DNA of 64,000 bases, taken from assembly GCF_001976065.1 (NCBI RefSeq), contig NZ_MNAH01000008.1:215563-279562 (forward strand). The letters run 5' to 3'. The notes beneath the pieces are model-generated. The model was not told the origin of the DNA and ran no database searches. It was given only the letters and a program-made list of their open reading frames with translations. A program made the translations under genes and the position numbers. Origin of the DNA: Pseudomonas putida (GTDB lineage Bacteria > Pseudomonadota > Gammaproteobacteria > Pseudomonadales > Pseudomonadaceae). Shown here in pieces: positions 26,074 to 34,829 of this stretch. Positions within the stretch are counted from its first letter, which is position 1. Each line of letters opens with the position of its first letter.

Positions 26074-26604
26074 CTATTTCTGGGCATACGCAACGACCGA
26101 CTTTCGAATTACTTCCCTCGCTTCATCTGCGCACCCCCAACGGCCTATCTCCACCCACTTGCCCGGCTCTAAAGCCTTGTAATATTCGAAATAATGTAGG
26201 ATCTGGGCGAGCAACAGTACAGGAAGGTCCTCCCACTCCTTTACGTTGCCGTACATAGGGCTAAGGTTTTCGTGAGGTACCGCGATTACTTTGGCTCCCG
26301 GGCCAGTTTCGTCGTTTGTGTGCATCAAACCAACGGGACGGCTGCGAACTAAAACGCCAGATGGTACTGGATAAGGGCAAATTAAAAGTACGTCCAAAGT
26401 GGCGTCATCTTTACATAGGGTATTTGGAATAAATCCGTAGTAGGCCGGATAGAGAGTCGATGCACAGAGAAATCGGTCAACGAAAATCTGCCCACTTAGT
26501 TTATCCGCCTCGTAATTAACTGGCGAATGGTTGGCAGGGGACTCGATAACTGTAAAAAAATCGTCGGGGATCTCGTTGCCTGCTGTAATGCCCTCAAAAC
26601 TCAT
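26074..26604 (-). CDS. ppa: Inorganic pyrophosphatase homologue with altered active site
   Basis: 176 aa, aligning end to end with family I pyrophosphatases (E. coli Ppa, 176 aa): IESPANHSPVNYEADKLSG, FVDRFLCAS, YPAYYGFIPNTL, CPYPVPSGVLVRSRPVG, LAQILHYFEYYKALEPGKW. Key residues differ: the usual D-G-D-P-x-D metal motif is D-D-A-T-L-D (Asp67 to Ala), DEAGEDAK is DETGPGAK (Asp102 to Gly), and the Lys at position 29 is Asn. Other positions (Glu20, Arg43, Asp65, Asp70, Asp97, Lys104) are kept. Normal hydrolysis is doubtful. It follows a 98-aa gene and has the ribosome-binding site GAGGTACGAAC. Less GC-rich than its neighbours. Confidence 0.9.
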   Translation of the reverse strand: MSFEGITAGNEIPDDFFTVIESPANHSPVNYEADKLSGQIFVDRFLCASTLYPAYYGFIPNTLCKDDATLDVLLICPYPVPSGVLVRSRPVGLMHTNDETGPGAKVIAVPHENLSPMYGNVKEWEDLPVLLLAQILHYFEYYKALEPGKWVEIGRWGCADEAREVIRKSVVAYAQK

Positions 26605-26629
26605 GTTCGTACCTCAACGTTTAAAAAGA

Positions 26630-26926
26630 TTACTCGCTAATCTTGTTCAGTTTGCAATACTCCTCCCAGTCCATTTCTACCATTTCTGCCACTTCTCGAT
26701 GGAACTCAAGCGTCAGGTATTTCAAATCTTTAGAAGACTCTGAAATCATTATGAGTGTAAGCTCCCATACCTCGATCCCTAGTCGCGTCGCCTCTTGTTC
26801 AAAAGCAGACTCAATGCATAGTTTTTTTTCCACTAGATTTAGCCCGTTGACGTCTTCATTGAGTGATGAGTTGCCGTTGAAAAACTTCGAGAGTGCTAAT
26901 TCTCTTCGTAAGTCATTCGAGTTCAT
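26630..26926 (-). CDS. Unknown 98-aa acidic protein
   Basis: Small, acidic, helical protein (MNSNDLRRELALSKFFNG, CIESAFEQEATRLGIEVWEL, EMVEMDWEEYCKLN). It ends 26 nt before the pyrophosphatase homologue in the same direction, so the two are probably co-transcribed and may act together. The ribosome-binding site is AGAAGC. No family recognised. Confidence 0.65.
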   Translation of the reverse strand: MNSNDLRRELALSKFFNGNSSLNEDVNGLNLVEKKLCIESAFEQEATRLGIEVWELTLIMISESSKDLKYLTLEFHREVAEMVEMDWEEYCKLNKISE

Positions 26927-26999
26927 CAGCTTCTCCAGTACGGGGATCCGTCTCGGTATTTTTTGCTCGGAAACTGTCCATGGCTAGGCGATCTTGGTG

Positions 27000-28193
27000 T
27001 CAGTAAACCAACCACGAATCGTTTTGATAAAAAAACAAATGCATTGTGTCCCACCAACGTTTCCACCTAGCGCCGGATTCTCCATCTTCAAGGGTAACTA
27101 ATGGTCGACTCCCCAACTTTTGGCCATCATCGTACAGTTCTAGTTTTCCAACGATGGTGCCGGCGGGAAGAGGAGCTTCCAGCGGTCCAAAAATTTCAAA
27201 ACGCCTCTCTATTTTTCGATTTATATTTTTGGGCAGGGTGAGAGTCAGATCATCCAGCAATCCCAGCGCGATCGACCGCTGCTTGCCTTTCCAGAGCTCC
27301 GACTCAATGAGTTTCTTCCCGCCTTTTTCATAGGTCTTGGTGTCGTAGAAGCGAAATCCGTAGCCCATCAGCTTTTCCGTTTCTGCTGTGCGCTTATATG
27401 CACTGCTTGCGCCAAGGATCACGCTAATCAAGCGTCGCCCGGCTCGGTGCGACGAAGCCTCCATGCAATACCCGGCTGCTTCGGTAAAGCCGGTTTTCAA
27501 TCCATCGAAACTGGGGTCGCGCCATAAAAGGAGGTTTCGATTAGCCTGTCGAATTCCGTTCCAAGTGAAGTGTTTCTTGGCGTAAAGCAAATAGGAACCA
27601 GTTCCTTTGCCAATGATTGCCGCCGCCAATGTAGCCATGTCGCGAGCGGATGAATAATGCTCTGGCTCAGGCAGCCCGGTAGCATTCATAAAGTGTGTAT
27701 TGCTCATTCCTAACGTATTAGCGGTAGCATTCATCATCCCGACGAAGGTGCCTTCGCTTCCAGCTACATGTTCAGCCAGTGCAACGCTTGCATCATTACC
27801 GGAGACGATGACTACACCGTTCAGCAAATCATGAACCGAGACTATGCTGCCAGGGTCAAGGAACATTCGAGAGCCACCCGTACGCCAAGCGTTTTCGCTG
27901 ACCGTGGCTGTGTCATTTTCTTTCATGCGTCCGGCCTTGATTTCACGTGTAGTGATAAACGCGGTCATCATTTTTGTCAGGCTTGCTGGAGGTAGACGTA
28001 GGTCGCTGTTGTGACCGGTGATCACGCTACCCGTCGCCGCGTCAATTAGTATCCAGGCTTTGGCCCCGAGCTTTGGTGCCGCGGGGATCATCGCCCCTTG
28101 CGTGCTCGTTTCAGCCCGCGCATGGTTAACACAGGGAAGAGGCGCGGCTACGCAAAACACGGTCAATACAAGCCGGAACAACAGATATTTCAC
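27000..28193 (-). CDS. D-alanyl-D-alanine carboxypeptidase (DacA/DacC type)
   Basis: 397-aa penicillin-binding protein of class S11 that trims the terminal D-Ala from peptidoglycan stem peptides in the periplasm. Signal peptide at residues 1-27 (LFRLVLTVFCVAAPLPC to HARAE). Active-site motifs: SLTK (Ser71, Lys74), SGN (131-133), KTG (233-235). A C-terminal beta-rich PBP5 domain follows (about 285-370), ending in WKRWWDTMHLFFYQN, the amphipathic membrane anchor. Full length. It precedes the 98-aa gene and pyrophosphatase homologue in the same direction and is separate from the two-component pair upstream. GC seems below that of flanking genes. Confidence 0.93.
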   Translation of the reverse strand: MKYLLFRLVLTVFCVAAPLPCVNHARAETSTQGAMIPAAPKLGAKAWILIDAATGSVITGHNSDLRLPPASLTKMMTAFITTREIKAGRMKENDTATVSENAWRTGGSRMFLDPGSIVSVHDLLNGVVIVSGNDASVALAEHVAGSEGTFVGMMNATANTLGMSNTHFMNATGLPEPEHYSSARDMATLAAAIIGKGTGSYLLYAKKHFTWNGIRQANRNLLLWRDPSFDGLKTGFTEAAGYCMEASSHRAGRRLISVILGASSAYKRTAETEKLMGYGFRFYDTKTYEKGGKKLIESELWKGKQRSIALGLLDDLTLTLPKNINRKIERRFEIFGPLEAPLPAGTIVGKLELYDDGQKLGSRPLVTLEDGESGARWKRWWDTMHLFFYQNDSWLVY

Positions 28194-28310
28194 AAGCAGG
28201 AAGCCTTGGGTTTAGCAAGAAGTACTGAAAACCTAGTCCACAGCACTGAGGTGCTCAAATTAAACTCAATTAACTTAAATTTAATTTTCGGCCAGTGAGG
28301 AATACCACGA

Positions 28311-29696
28311 TCAGTCGGAAACCATCGGGCATTGGATCAATACACGGGTACCGCTGTTCGTAGCCGCAGGTTGAATATCCAGCGAGTAGCCGTGCAATTT
28401 TACGATGGCTGCGACCAACGATAATCCGAGCCCATGCCCGGGCTGCATTCTGCTTGCATCTCCTCGATAGAGTCGACGAATGACGTGTGTACGATCCGTC
28501 TCGGGTATGCCGGCACCATCGTCGGCGACTTCAATGAGAACCGTTGAATCCTTGATACTTCCCTGCAGTGTGATATGCCCACCCTCTGGCGTAAATTTGA
28601 TCGCGTTATCGAGCAAGTTGACCAAGGCCTCAAACAGCAACGAAGCGTCGCCATACAGTTGTGGTAGGTCAGTGGTGATTTCCAGAGAAAGCGTCTGAGA
28701 GCGATCGAGTGCCAAGGGTTCGTAAAATTCATGCGCTTGTTGTAACAACGCCATGATGTGGAAAGGTGCAAATGCTGAGCGGCGGCGAATGTCCTCGAGC
28801 TCGGCAACCCGAAGCAATCCCTGGAAACGCACCATGATCGATTCGCTTTCCTCAAGAGCCTGATTTAATGTTTGCTCGTGTTCACTATCCAAAGGCAGTT
28901 GCTGGAGCTGATAAAGCCGTGCACGCAACCGTGTCAGCGGCGTACGCAGATCATGCGCGACACCATCGCAGACGCTTTTAACCTCATGCATCAGTTGCTC
29001 GATATGGTCGAGCATCGTATTGACGGCGTTCGCCAGCATATCCAACTCGTCGCGGCGGGCTGATAGAGGTAAGCGCTCCGACAAATTGCCTGAAACAATA
29101 CTCTCCGTACAAAGCTGCAACCGTTTGACTCGGCGTAACGGTAGGCGCCGTAGTAAATACCAGCCAATCAATCCGGGGATAAGTGTTAATGAGAATCCCC
29201 ACATCAATGCCTGCTCAATAATTCCCCCAACCGCTGAAATCGAACCACCGTCCCGCGCCAAAATAAGAATGTGTCCATCGCGGCGCCGAGTTAATAGGGC
29301 ATAGCTGCTTCTGGTTTCTTCATCGGGTAACGCAATACTCAATCCGCGCTCAAGGTAATGGACCTTCCCATCATCGGGCAAACTGGAACGCAGTTTGAGC
29401 AGGTCTCCTGCGATGTGCTGGCCATCGGCTGTGAATAATCCGTACGCGTCGATTCCGGGCGTCGAATAGGCTTCACTGGCAGCCAGTTCTTTTACCAATT
29501 TATTATCATCGACTTTTTGATAGTAGTGCGCACGCTGCAATAATGTTCGCTCTGCAACGGTTCCCAGGACTTGGGAGATTTGCCAGTACAATACCCCGGT
29601 GAAGAGTGCTCCCCAAACCACAAAAAATATGGCGTAGAACCCGATCAATCGACTACCGGAAGAGCGCCATTCCTCAGTCTTTGGTAGCAAGGACAT
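28311..29696 (-). CDS. Two-component sensor histidine kinase
   Basis: 461 aa from the ATG at 29696, overlapping the response-regulator gene by 23 nt. Membrane segments near residues 17-39 (LIGFYAIFFVVWGALFTGVL) and 165-180 flank a periplasmic sensor of about 120 residues; HAMP linker after LLRRLPLRRV. Kinase motifs: DGVAHDLRTPLTRLR (H box), LLDNAIKF (N), DDGAGI (G1), GHGLGLSLV (G2). The partner is the regulator at 29674-30354. The signal is unknown; the cell-wall enzyme gene downstream could be a target. Confidence 0.93.
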   Translation of the reverse strand: MSLLPKTEEWRSSGSRLIGFYAIFFVVWGALFTGVLYWQISQVLGTVAERTLLQRAHYYQKVDDNKLVKELAASEAYSTPGIDAYGLFTADGQHIAGDLLKLRSSLPDDGKVHYLERGLSIALPDEETRSSYALLTRRRDGHILILARDGGSISAVGGIIEQALMWGFSLTLIPGLIGWYLLRRLPLRRVKRLQLCTESIVSGNLSERLPLSARRDELDMLANAVNTMLDHIEQLMHEVKSVCDGVAHDLRTPLTRLRARLYQLQQLPLDSEHEQTLNQALEESESIMVRFQGLLRVAELEDIRRRSAFAPFHIMALLQQAHEFYEPLALDRSQTLSLEITTDLPQLYGDASLLFEALVNLLDNAIKFTPEGGHITLQGSIKDSTVLIEVADDGAGIPETDRTHVIRRLYRGDASRMQPGHGLGLSLVAAIVKLHGYSLDIQPAATNSGTRVLIQCPMVSD

Positions 29697-30354
29697 AGCC
29701 AGCACCACGTATCGTATGGATGACGGGAGAGTCTTTATCGCCTTCGAGCTTTTTGCGCAGTCTGCCAATGTGAACATCTATGATGTTCGTTCCCGGATCG
29801 AAGTGATAACCCCAGACCTCTTCGAATAGCATGGTGCGTGTGACCAGTTGGCCTGCACTGCGCATTAGGTAATTGAGCAGTTTGAACTCGGTCGGAAGCA
29901 GCAGGATGTGTTCGTCATTTCGAGTCAATTTGTGCTCAACTAGATCCAGTCGCAGATTTCCACAACTGAGATGTGGATGGCTAGAATCGGCACCGGTGCG
30001 CCGAAGCAGCGCGTCCAGACGCGCAAGCATCTCGATGGGCGAAAATGGTTTGGTCAAATAGTCATCGCCGCCCGCCCGAAGTCCCTTAACACGTTCATCT
30101 ACGTCTGAAAGTGCACTGATCATCAGGACCGGTGTCTGGATGCCAAGGCCCCTTAAAGTACTGACAATCGTTAGCCCATCAAAATCGGGGAGCATTCGAT
30201 CCAGAGTAATAGCGTCATAGCCTCCAGCAATCGCCAAGGCCAGTCCGTCTCTTCCGGTTTTGGCCCATTTGGAGCTGAAACCGTTGCGTTGGAGCGCGGC
30301 AATGATGACTTCTGCCGTCACCTCGTCATCCTCTATAACCAACGCGTAACTCAT
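29674..30354 (-). CDS. OmpR/PhoB-family response regulator
   Basis: 226 aa. Receiver domain with DD at 9-10, phosphorylation Asp52 in TLDRMLPDFDG, and Lys in YLTKPF; winged-helix domain from about 130 (LLPTEFKLLNYLMRSAGQLV, HIGRLRKKLEGD, TIRGAGYVL). First gene of the two-component operon, ribosome-binding site AGGAGGACGTT. No other gene is close upstream, so the promoter lies in the 30355-30500 spacer. Confidence 0.93.
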   Translation of the reverse strand: MSYALVIEDDEVTAEVIIAALQRNGFSSKWAKTGRDGLALAIAGGYDAITLDRMLPDFDGLTIVSTLRGLGIQTPVLMISALSDVDERVKGLRAGGDDYLTKPFSPIEMLARLDALLRRTGADSSHPHLSCGNLRLDLVEHKLTRNDEHILLLPTEFKLLNYLMRSAGQLVTRTMLFEEVWGYHFDPGTNIIDVHIGRLRKKLEGDKDSPVIHTIRGAGYVLATKD

Positions 30355-30866
30355 AACGTCCTCCTGATGAATCTGGTTTCATTCTCCCTACGTATTGCCT
30401 AATGCCGATACGGCTTACCCTAATGACCAACGCTGCGGCCGAAAATTAAATATTTCTTAATCCACCTTAACCTTGATGCCCTCCAACGCACGGATATATT
30501 TGCCATAGCGGATGCTCAAACGTACCAAGAGGTGGAAAAATGTGACCCCTTATTTGGCTTTCTTTTTGCTAGTGTTCGGCATGGTGTGTACGTACGCGAA
30601 TTGATGGCTGAGACAAGCAAACCGGCATAGCTCTACCGGCTCGTACGTGCTGACGCTACGAGCGAAGCGCAGAGCGCAGACTTGTGCCGTTTCCCTGGTT
30701 GAGCGAAACATAATCGCTAGTGTCTGGATGCGCCCCTGGTATTTAGGAATGAGAGGTCGCCAGTCGACGCAGGCAGTGCCACCTGTCACTCCAGCAAGCA
30801 ATGTGGGAGGGTCATCCCTTCGTGGGCAATCGGGATCATCGTGCGGTTTTGCTCTTGGAGAATCCT
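30355..30866. other. Intergenic region
   Basis: About 510 nt between the divergent response-regulator gene and a 67-aa gene. Open frames such as 30550-30801 (minus) have no ribosome-binding site. It must contain the promoter of the two-component operon; I recognise no operator. Confidence 0.4.
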
Positions 30867-31070
30867 ATGACTCGGCAAGAACATTTTTTAGCAAAAGCGC
30901 TGGAAGTACACCATGAGTACCAACAGGCTACAGCTATCATCCACGCCATGATGAGTAAAAACATTACCGTGGGTCCTGAGTGGGATGCTGCTGTCGCGAG
31001 GCAGCTCGCAGCGCTTGACTCCTGGATGGAATTGCCTCGAGGGTACGGCGACCTTCGAGCTAACAACTGA
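30867..31070 (+). CDS. Small 67-aa unknown protein
   Basis: ATG at 30867 after TTGGAGAATCCT. Sequence MTRQEHFLAKALEVHHEYQQ then helical to GYGDLRANN. The good ribosome-binding site and residue composition support a real gene. No family recognised; single-gene unit. Confidence 0.5.
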   Translation: MTRQEHFLAKALEVHHEYQQATAIIHAMMSKNITVGPEWDAAVARQLAALDSWMELPRGYGDLRANN

Positions 31071-31161
31071 TTCAATGGTTTGCAGTAGCGCGTTTTAGAA
31101 ATTTTTGTTGGATCGGAAATCTATTCTTTTCTCCACTCCTCCTTGCAAGTGACGATCACTT

Positions 31162-31548
31162 TCAGTCTGCCTCGCATGCCCACATCTGCATAGAAGGTTG
31201 ACTATGAGACGGTGCTCCAATCCACTTGCTCATGGAATGACATTGGTCGTCAAAACACAGCTGATAATCGCCAGCCTCGGGCGTTCGTCCCAGACTCAGT
31301 GGTTGCATAGCTGGCAATGTTCGCCGGTAGTGCCAACTGCCTTTTTCCAGTCGAGCATCTTGTGGAATCTCCATCCCCGCGCCATTGCCACGCACACGAG
31401 CTTCTTCCAATACCAGGCCCTGCTCGGTGATGCGGTAGTCCTCCTCCCAGCGAATCTTTTCAATGGTGTGATTCCACGCCAGCGTGAAGTGCGAAATCGA
31501 CAGTTGAGCCCACACGGCGCCTGTGAGGCCCAGGCATAATCCGATCAT
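31162..31548 (-). CDS. DUF1850 protein of a TAXI-TRAP system
   Basis: 128 aa from the ATG at 31548, overlapping the stop of the TRAP permease by 4 nt (frame open to 31581). An N-terminal hydrophobic segment (IGLCLGLTGAVWAQLSI) suggests membrane anchoring or export. The pattern FTLAWNHTIEKIRWEEDYRI and ending CFDDQCHSMSKWIG fit DUF1850, small proteins found almost always beside TAXI-type TRAP transporters. Probable accessory subunit. Confidence 0.85.
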   Translation of the reverse strand: MIGLCLGLTGAVWAQLSISHFTLAWNHTIEKIRWEEDYRITEQGLVLEEARVRGNGAGMEIPQDARLEKGSWHYRRTLPAMQPLSLGRTPEAGDYQLCFDDQCHSMSKWIGAPSHSQPSMQMWACEAD

Positions 31549-33572
31549 GCGTTGGCGATTCCTGACTGACGGGACCGCCAAACGTGTTGAAGTATCATCA
31601 ATGTCCCAAGGGCGAAGCCCAGCTCATCAGTCAGTGGCAACGCCACAACCAGCAAGGCGCCTGCGGCCACGCACAACAAACGCTCCCAGATAGGCATCTT
31701 GCACTGAAGGTAGCCGGTGGACGCCATCCCCCAGAGCCCGACCGCCAACGTCGTCTTGATCAACATGTAGGCGGTTATCCACAGATTGTCGCCTTGCAGC
31801 ATCAGCGCCGGGTTGTAGACCGCCATGAACGGAATGACGAAACCCGCCAATGCGATTCGAACCGCCCACAGGCTGATCTTGAATCCACTCTCCTTGGCGA
31901 TCGGTGCGGCCGCAAAGCAGGCGAGAGCGACCGGAGGAGTGAGATCGGCGAGGATGCCGAAATAGAATACGAACATGTGCGACACGATCAGAGGCACACC
32001 CAACTCCAGCAGGGCAGGGGCTGCGATCGAGCTGGTGATGATGTAATTGGGAATGGTCGGGATGCCCATGCCCAGCACCAGGCAAGTGATCATCGTCAAG
32101 ATCAGCGAAAGCAGCAGGTTGTCCCGGCCAATAGCCAAAATGTAACCCGCAAAGGTGGAGGCCACGCCGGTCAGTGACACCACACCGATAATGATGCCCA
32201 CCAGTGCGCAGGCAATCCCTACCGGTACCGCGTGGCGCGCGCCTTCGACCAGGGCATGCAGGCAGATGGTCAGTGTTTCGTGACCACCCTTGATGAACCA
32301 GCAGGTGACCACCAGTACGGCGATGACCGCAAAGATCACACCGATGCCGAGCTGGAAAAAACCGGTACACAAGATGCCGAGCGCTATCCAAAAGGTGCAG
32401 CGTAAGCCGAAACTTTGCACTCTGAGAATGATCGCCGAGCCGAGAATTACGATGGCTGTCAGTGCCAGACCGACCATGCCGGAGAACAGGGGTGTGCGCC
32501 CGGAAAACAGTAAGTAGACCAATACCAGCAGTGGAATCAGTAGATACCAGTTCTCCTTGACCGCACCCAATGCACTGGGGCATTGGTCCTTGGGAAGGCC
32601 TTTGAGATTCGAGCGCTTGGCCTCCAGATGAACCATCCAGAACACCGAGCCGAAATACAGGATGGCGGGAATCAACGCCGCTTTGGCGATCTCTACGAAG
32701 GGAACGTTGATGGTTTCAGCCATGATGAAAGCGACGGCCCCCATCACCGGCGGCATCAATTGGCTGCCCATGCTGGAGGTGGCTTCCACCCCACCGGCAA
32801 ACGCAGCTCGGTAGCCAAAGCGTTTCATGAGTGGGATGGTGAATTGCCCCGTGGTAACGACGTTGGCAATCCCGGAGCCGGTGATAGTACCCATCAACGC
32901 CGATGAGGCGACTGCAACTTTGGCTGGTCCGCCCAACTTGTGGCCGAACAGGCCCATGGCAAAATCGGTAAACAGCTTGATCATGCCGGCTTGTTCAAGA
33001 AACGCACCGAATAGAATGAAAAGAAAAATGTAAGTAGCCGATACATAGGTGGGTGTTCCGTACAGCCCTTCGGTACCAAATGATAATTGGTTGATGATTT
33101 GATCGAAGCCGTAACCGCGGTGGGCCAGGTCGCCGGGTAGATATTCGCCTAACAAGCCATAAGCCAGGAATAGACCGCAAATGATGGGCAGAGCAATGCC
33201 CATCACTCGCCGTGCAGCTTCGAACACCAGTGCAATCAGCAAAAGACCCAGCACAGTGTCTGCCAATGTCAGATCGCCTGACCGCTGGATTAGATCAGCC
33301 TCGAATACCCACTGGTACATGGCTGTGGCGATGGCCGCTAAACTGAGCACCCAGGCCAGAGGTTGCCAAGGACGCTTCCTGCCGTAAGCCGGGTAGCTCA
33401 GAAATACTACCCATAGTAAAAATCCCACGTGTACGGCACGCAGAACCTGGCTTGAGATCGGCGAAAACGCAGCGGTGAAGATCTGAAAAATCGAGAACAA
33501 CAATGCCACGCAAAATAGGGCTTTTGGCCAGTCTCGCGGATTCGCGGAGATGCCGTGATGATCTTCACTCAT
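31545..33572 (-). CDS. TRAP transporter fused permease (TAXI type)
   Basis: 675-aa inner-membrane protein with many hydrophobic segments. The N-terminal four-helix region corresponds to DctQ and the rest to DctM, as in fused TAXI-TRAP permeases. Recognisable DctM stretches include LFGHKLGGPAKVAVASSALM then GTITGSGIANVVTTGQF, and LVLGMGIPTIPNYI. It uses sodium or proton gradients to import substrate delivered by the binding protein. It sits between the TAXI binding protein (80 nt upstream) and the DUF1850 gene (4-nt overlap). Substrate unknown; relatives take up glutamate, other carboxylates or organic acids. Confidence 0.92.
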   Translation of the reverse strand: MSEDHHGISANPRDWPKALFCVALLFSIFQIFTAAFSPISSQVLRAVHVGFLLWVVFLSYPAYGRKRPWQPLAWVLSLAAIATAMYQWVFEADLIQRSGDLTLADTVLGLLLIALVFEAARRVMGIALPIICGLFLAYGLLGEYLPGDLAHRGYGFDQIINQLSFGTEGLYGTPTYVSATYIFLFILFGAFLEQAGMIKLFTDFAMGLFGHKLGGPAKVAVASSALMGTITGSGIANVVTTGQFTIPLMKRFGYRAAFAGGVEATSSMGSQLMPPVMGAVAFIMAETINVPFVEIAKAALIPAILYFGSVFWMVHLEAKRSNLKGLPKDQCPSALGAVKENWYLLIPLLVLVYLLFSGRTPLFSGMVGLALTAIVILGSAIILRVQSFGLRCTFWIALGILCTGFFQLGIGVIFAVIAVLVVTCWFIKGGHETLTICLHALVEGARHAVPVGIACALVGIIIGVVSLTGVASTFAGYILAIGRDNLLLSLILTMITCLVLGMGIPTIPNYIITSSIAAPALLELGVPLIVSHMFVFYFGILADLTPPVALACFAAAPIAKESGFKISLWAVRIALAGFVIPFMAVYNPALMLQGDNLWITAYMLIKTTLAVGLWGMASTGYLQCKMPIWERLLCVAAGALLVVALPLTDELGFALGTLMILQHVWRSRQSGIANA

Positions 33573-33651
33573 GTGCTGCCTGCCTCATGACTGCATGGAA
33601 GGTGGGCGAACAGTCGACGCAGTGATAATCCTGGCCGACACGCCTGGCGCC

Positions 33652-34605
33652 TTACAGCGCGCCTTTTTCCTTGTAATAACGTTCCGCGCCCGGATGGAGC
33701 GCAATTGGCAGGTTCTTGGCAGCGGTTTCCAATTTGATGTCCTTGGCTGCCGAATGAGAGTTGCCCAGGCGTGTCAGGTTTTCGAACAACAACTTGGTCA
33801 TTTGGTAAGCCACTTCATCCGTCACGTCTGCACGGGTGACCAGGATATTTGTGATCGCCACCGTCGGTACCGCATCAGGTTGCCCGTCATAGGTATTGGC
33901 GGGAATCATTGCGCCCTGATAGGCCGGGTTGCCGATTTTCGCGACCACCTCAGTTGGGATTGAGACATAGTTCAGCGGCATGACAGAGGACAGGTCACGA
34001 ATGGCCGCCATGCCCAATCCGGAAGACTGCAGCGTGGCGTCCAGTTGTCGATTCTTGATCAGCTCGACCGATTCGGCGAATGGCAGGTATTGCACTTTAG
34101 CCATATCTTCGTAAGTCAAACCCGCGGCTTTGAAAATCGCCCGTGCGTTGAGCTCAGTGCCCGATTTCGGTGCCCCTACCGAGATGGTCTTGCCTTTGAG
34201 GTCGGCCAGCGACTTGATTCCCGATTCCTTGCTGGCCACGATTTGAATGTAGTTGGGATAAGCACCGGCAATCGCACGCAACTTGGTCAGTGGCGCGTTG
34301 AAGCCTGCATCTGCAACACCGTTTTTTGCGTCGGCCACTGAGTCCCCCAGCGCCAACGCCAGCTCACCTCGACCGGCCTGCAGCAGGTTCAAATTCTCAA
34401 CCGAGGCTTTGGTGGCTTGCACCGACGTTTTCACCCCTGGTATTCCGTCACTGTAAATCTGCGACAGACCGACACCAATCGGGTAGTAAACCCCGCTGGT
34501 TCCCCCAGTCAATATATTGATGAACACTGGCGCGGCCTGTGTAGTGGTGGCGATAGCCAAGGTTGTGGCAGCGACCAGGAGGGCAAAGCGGCTTTTTACT
34601 CGCAT
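33652..34605 (-). CDS. TAXI-family TRAP substrate-binding protein
   Basis: 317 aa with a signal peptide (FALLVAATTLAIATTTQAA). Mature start FINILTGGTSGVYYPIGVGL is the TAXI signature region, and SLADLKGKTISVGAPKSGTE matches the family core. It captures the substrate in the periplasm and hands it to the fused permease encoded downstream. First gene of a three-gene minus-strand operon. Confidence 0.93.
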   Translation of the reverse strand: MRVKSRFALLVAATTLAIATTTQAAPVFINILTGGTSGVYYPIGVGLSQIYSDGIPGVKTSVQATKASVENLNLLQAGRGELALALGDSVADAKNGVADAGFNAPLTKLRAIAGAYPNYIQIVASKESGIKSLADLKGKTISVGAPKSGTELNARAIFKAAGLTYEDMAKVQYLPFAESVELIKNRQLDATLQSSGLGMAAIRDLSSVMPLNYVSIPTEVVAKIGNPAYQGAMIPANTYDGQPDAVPTVAITNILVTRADVTDEVAYQMTKLLFENLTRLGNSHSAAKDIKLETAAKNLPIALHPGAERYYKEKGAL

Positions 34606-34829
34606 CGGAAACTCTCCGTCTTGTTATGGCTTTATGCAGAGTGTTCCAACTGTAGTCGATAGTTACGCAGCGAGTGGGCAGTCCATCACTGGCCGGGAAA
34701 TCGGCGACCGATTTAGGGGGCGCTTGAATTGTTTTGTAATCATTTGCCCGGCTCCGGTAGGAGCGCAAAACTAATCCGGTTAGTCTTGGCTCACTTCGGT
34801 GACGAAATCTTCAACTGGAATCCACTCGA

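Noticed and set aside
30550..30801. Minus-strand 83-codon frame in the two-component promoter spacer
   Set aside because: No ribosome-binding site and no family features.
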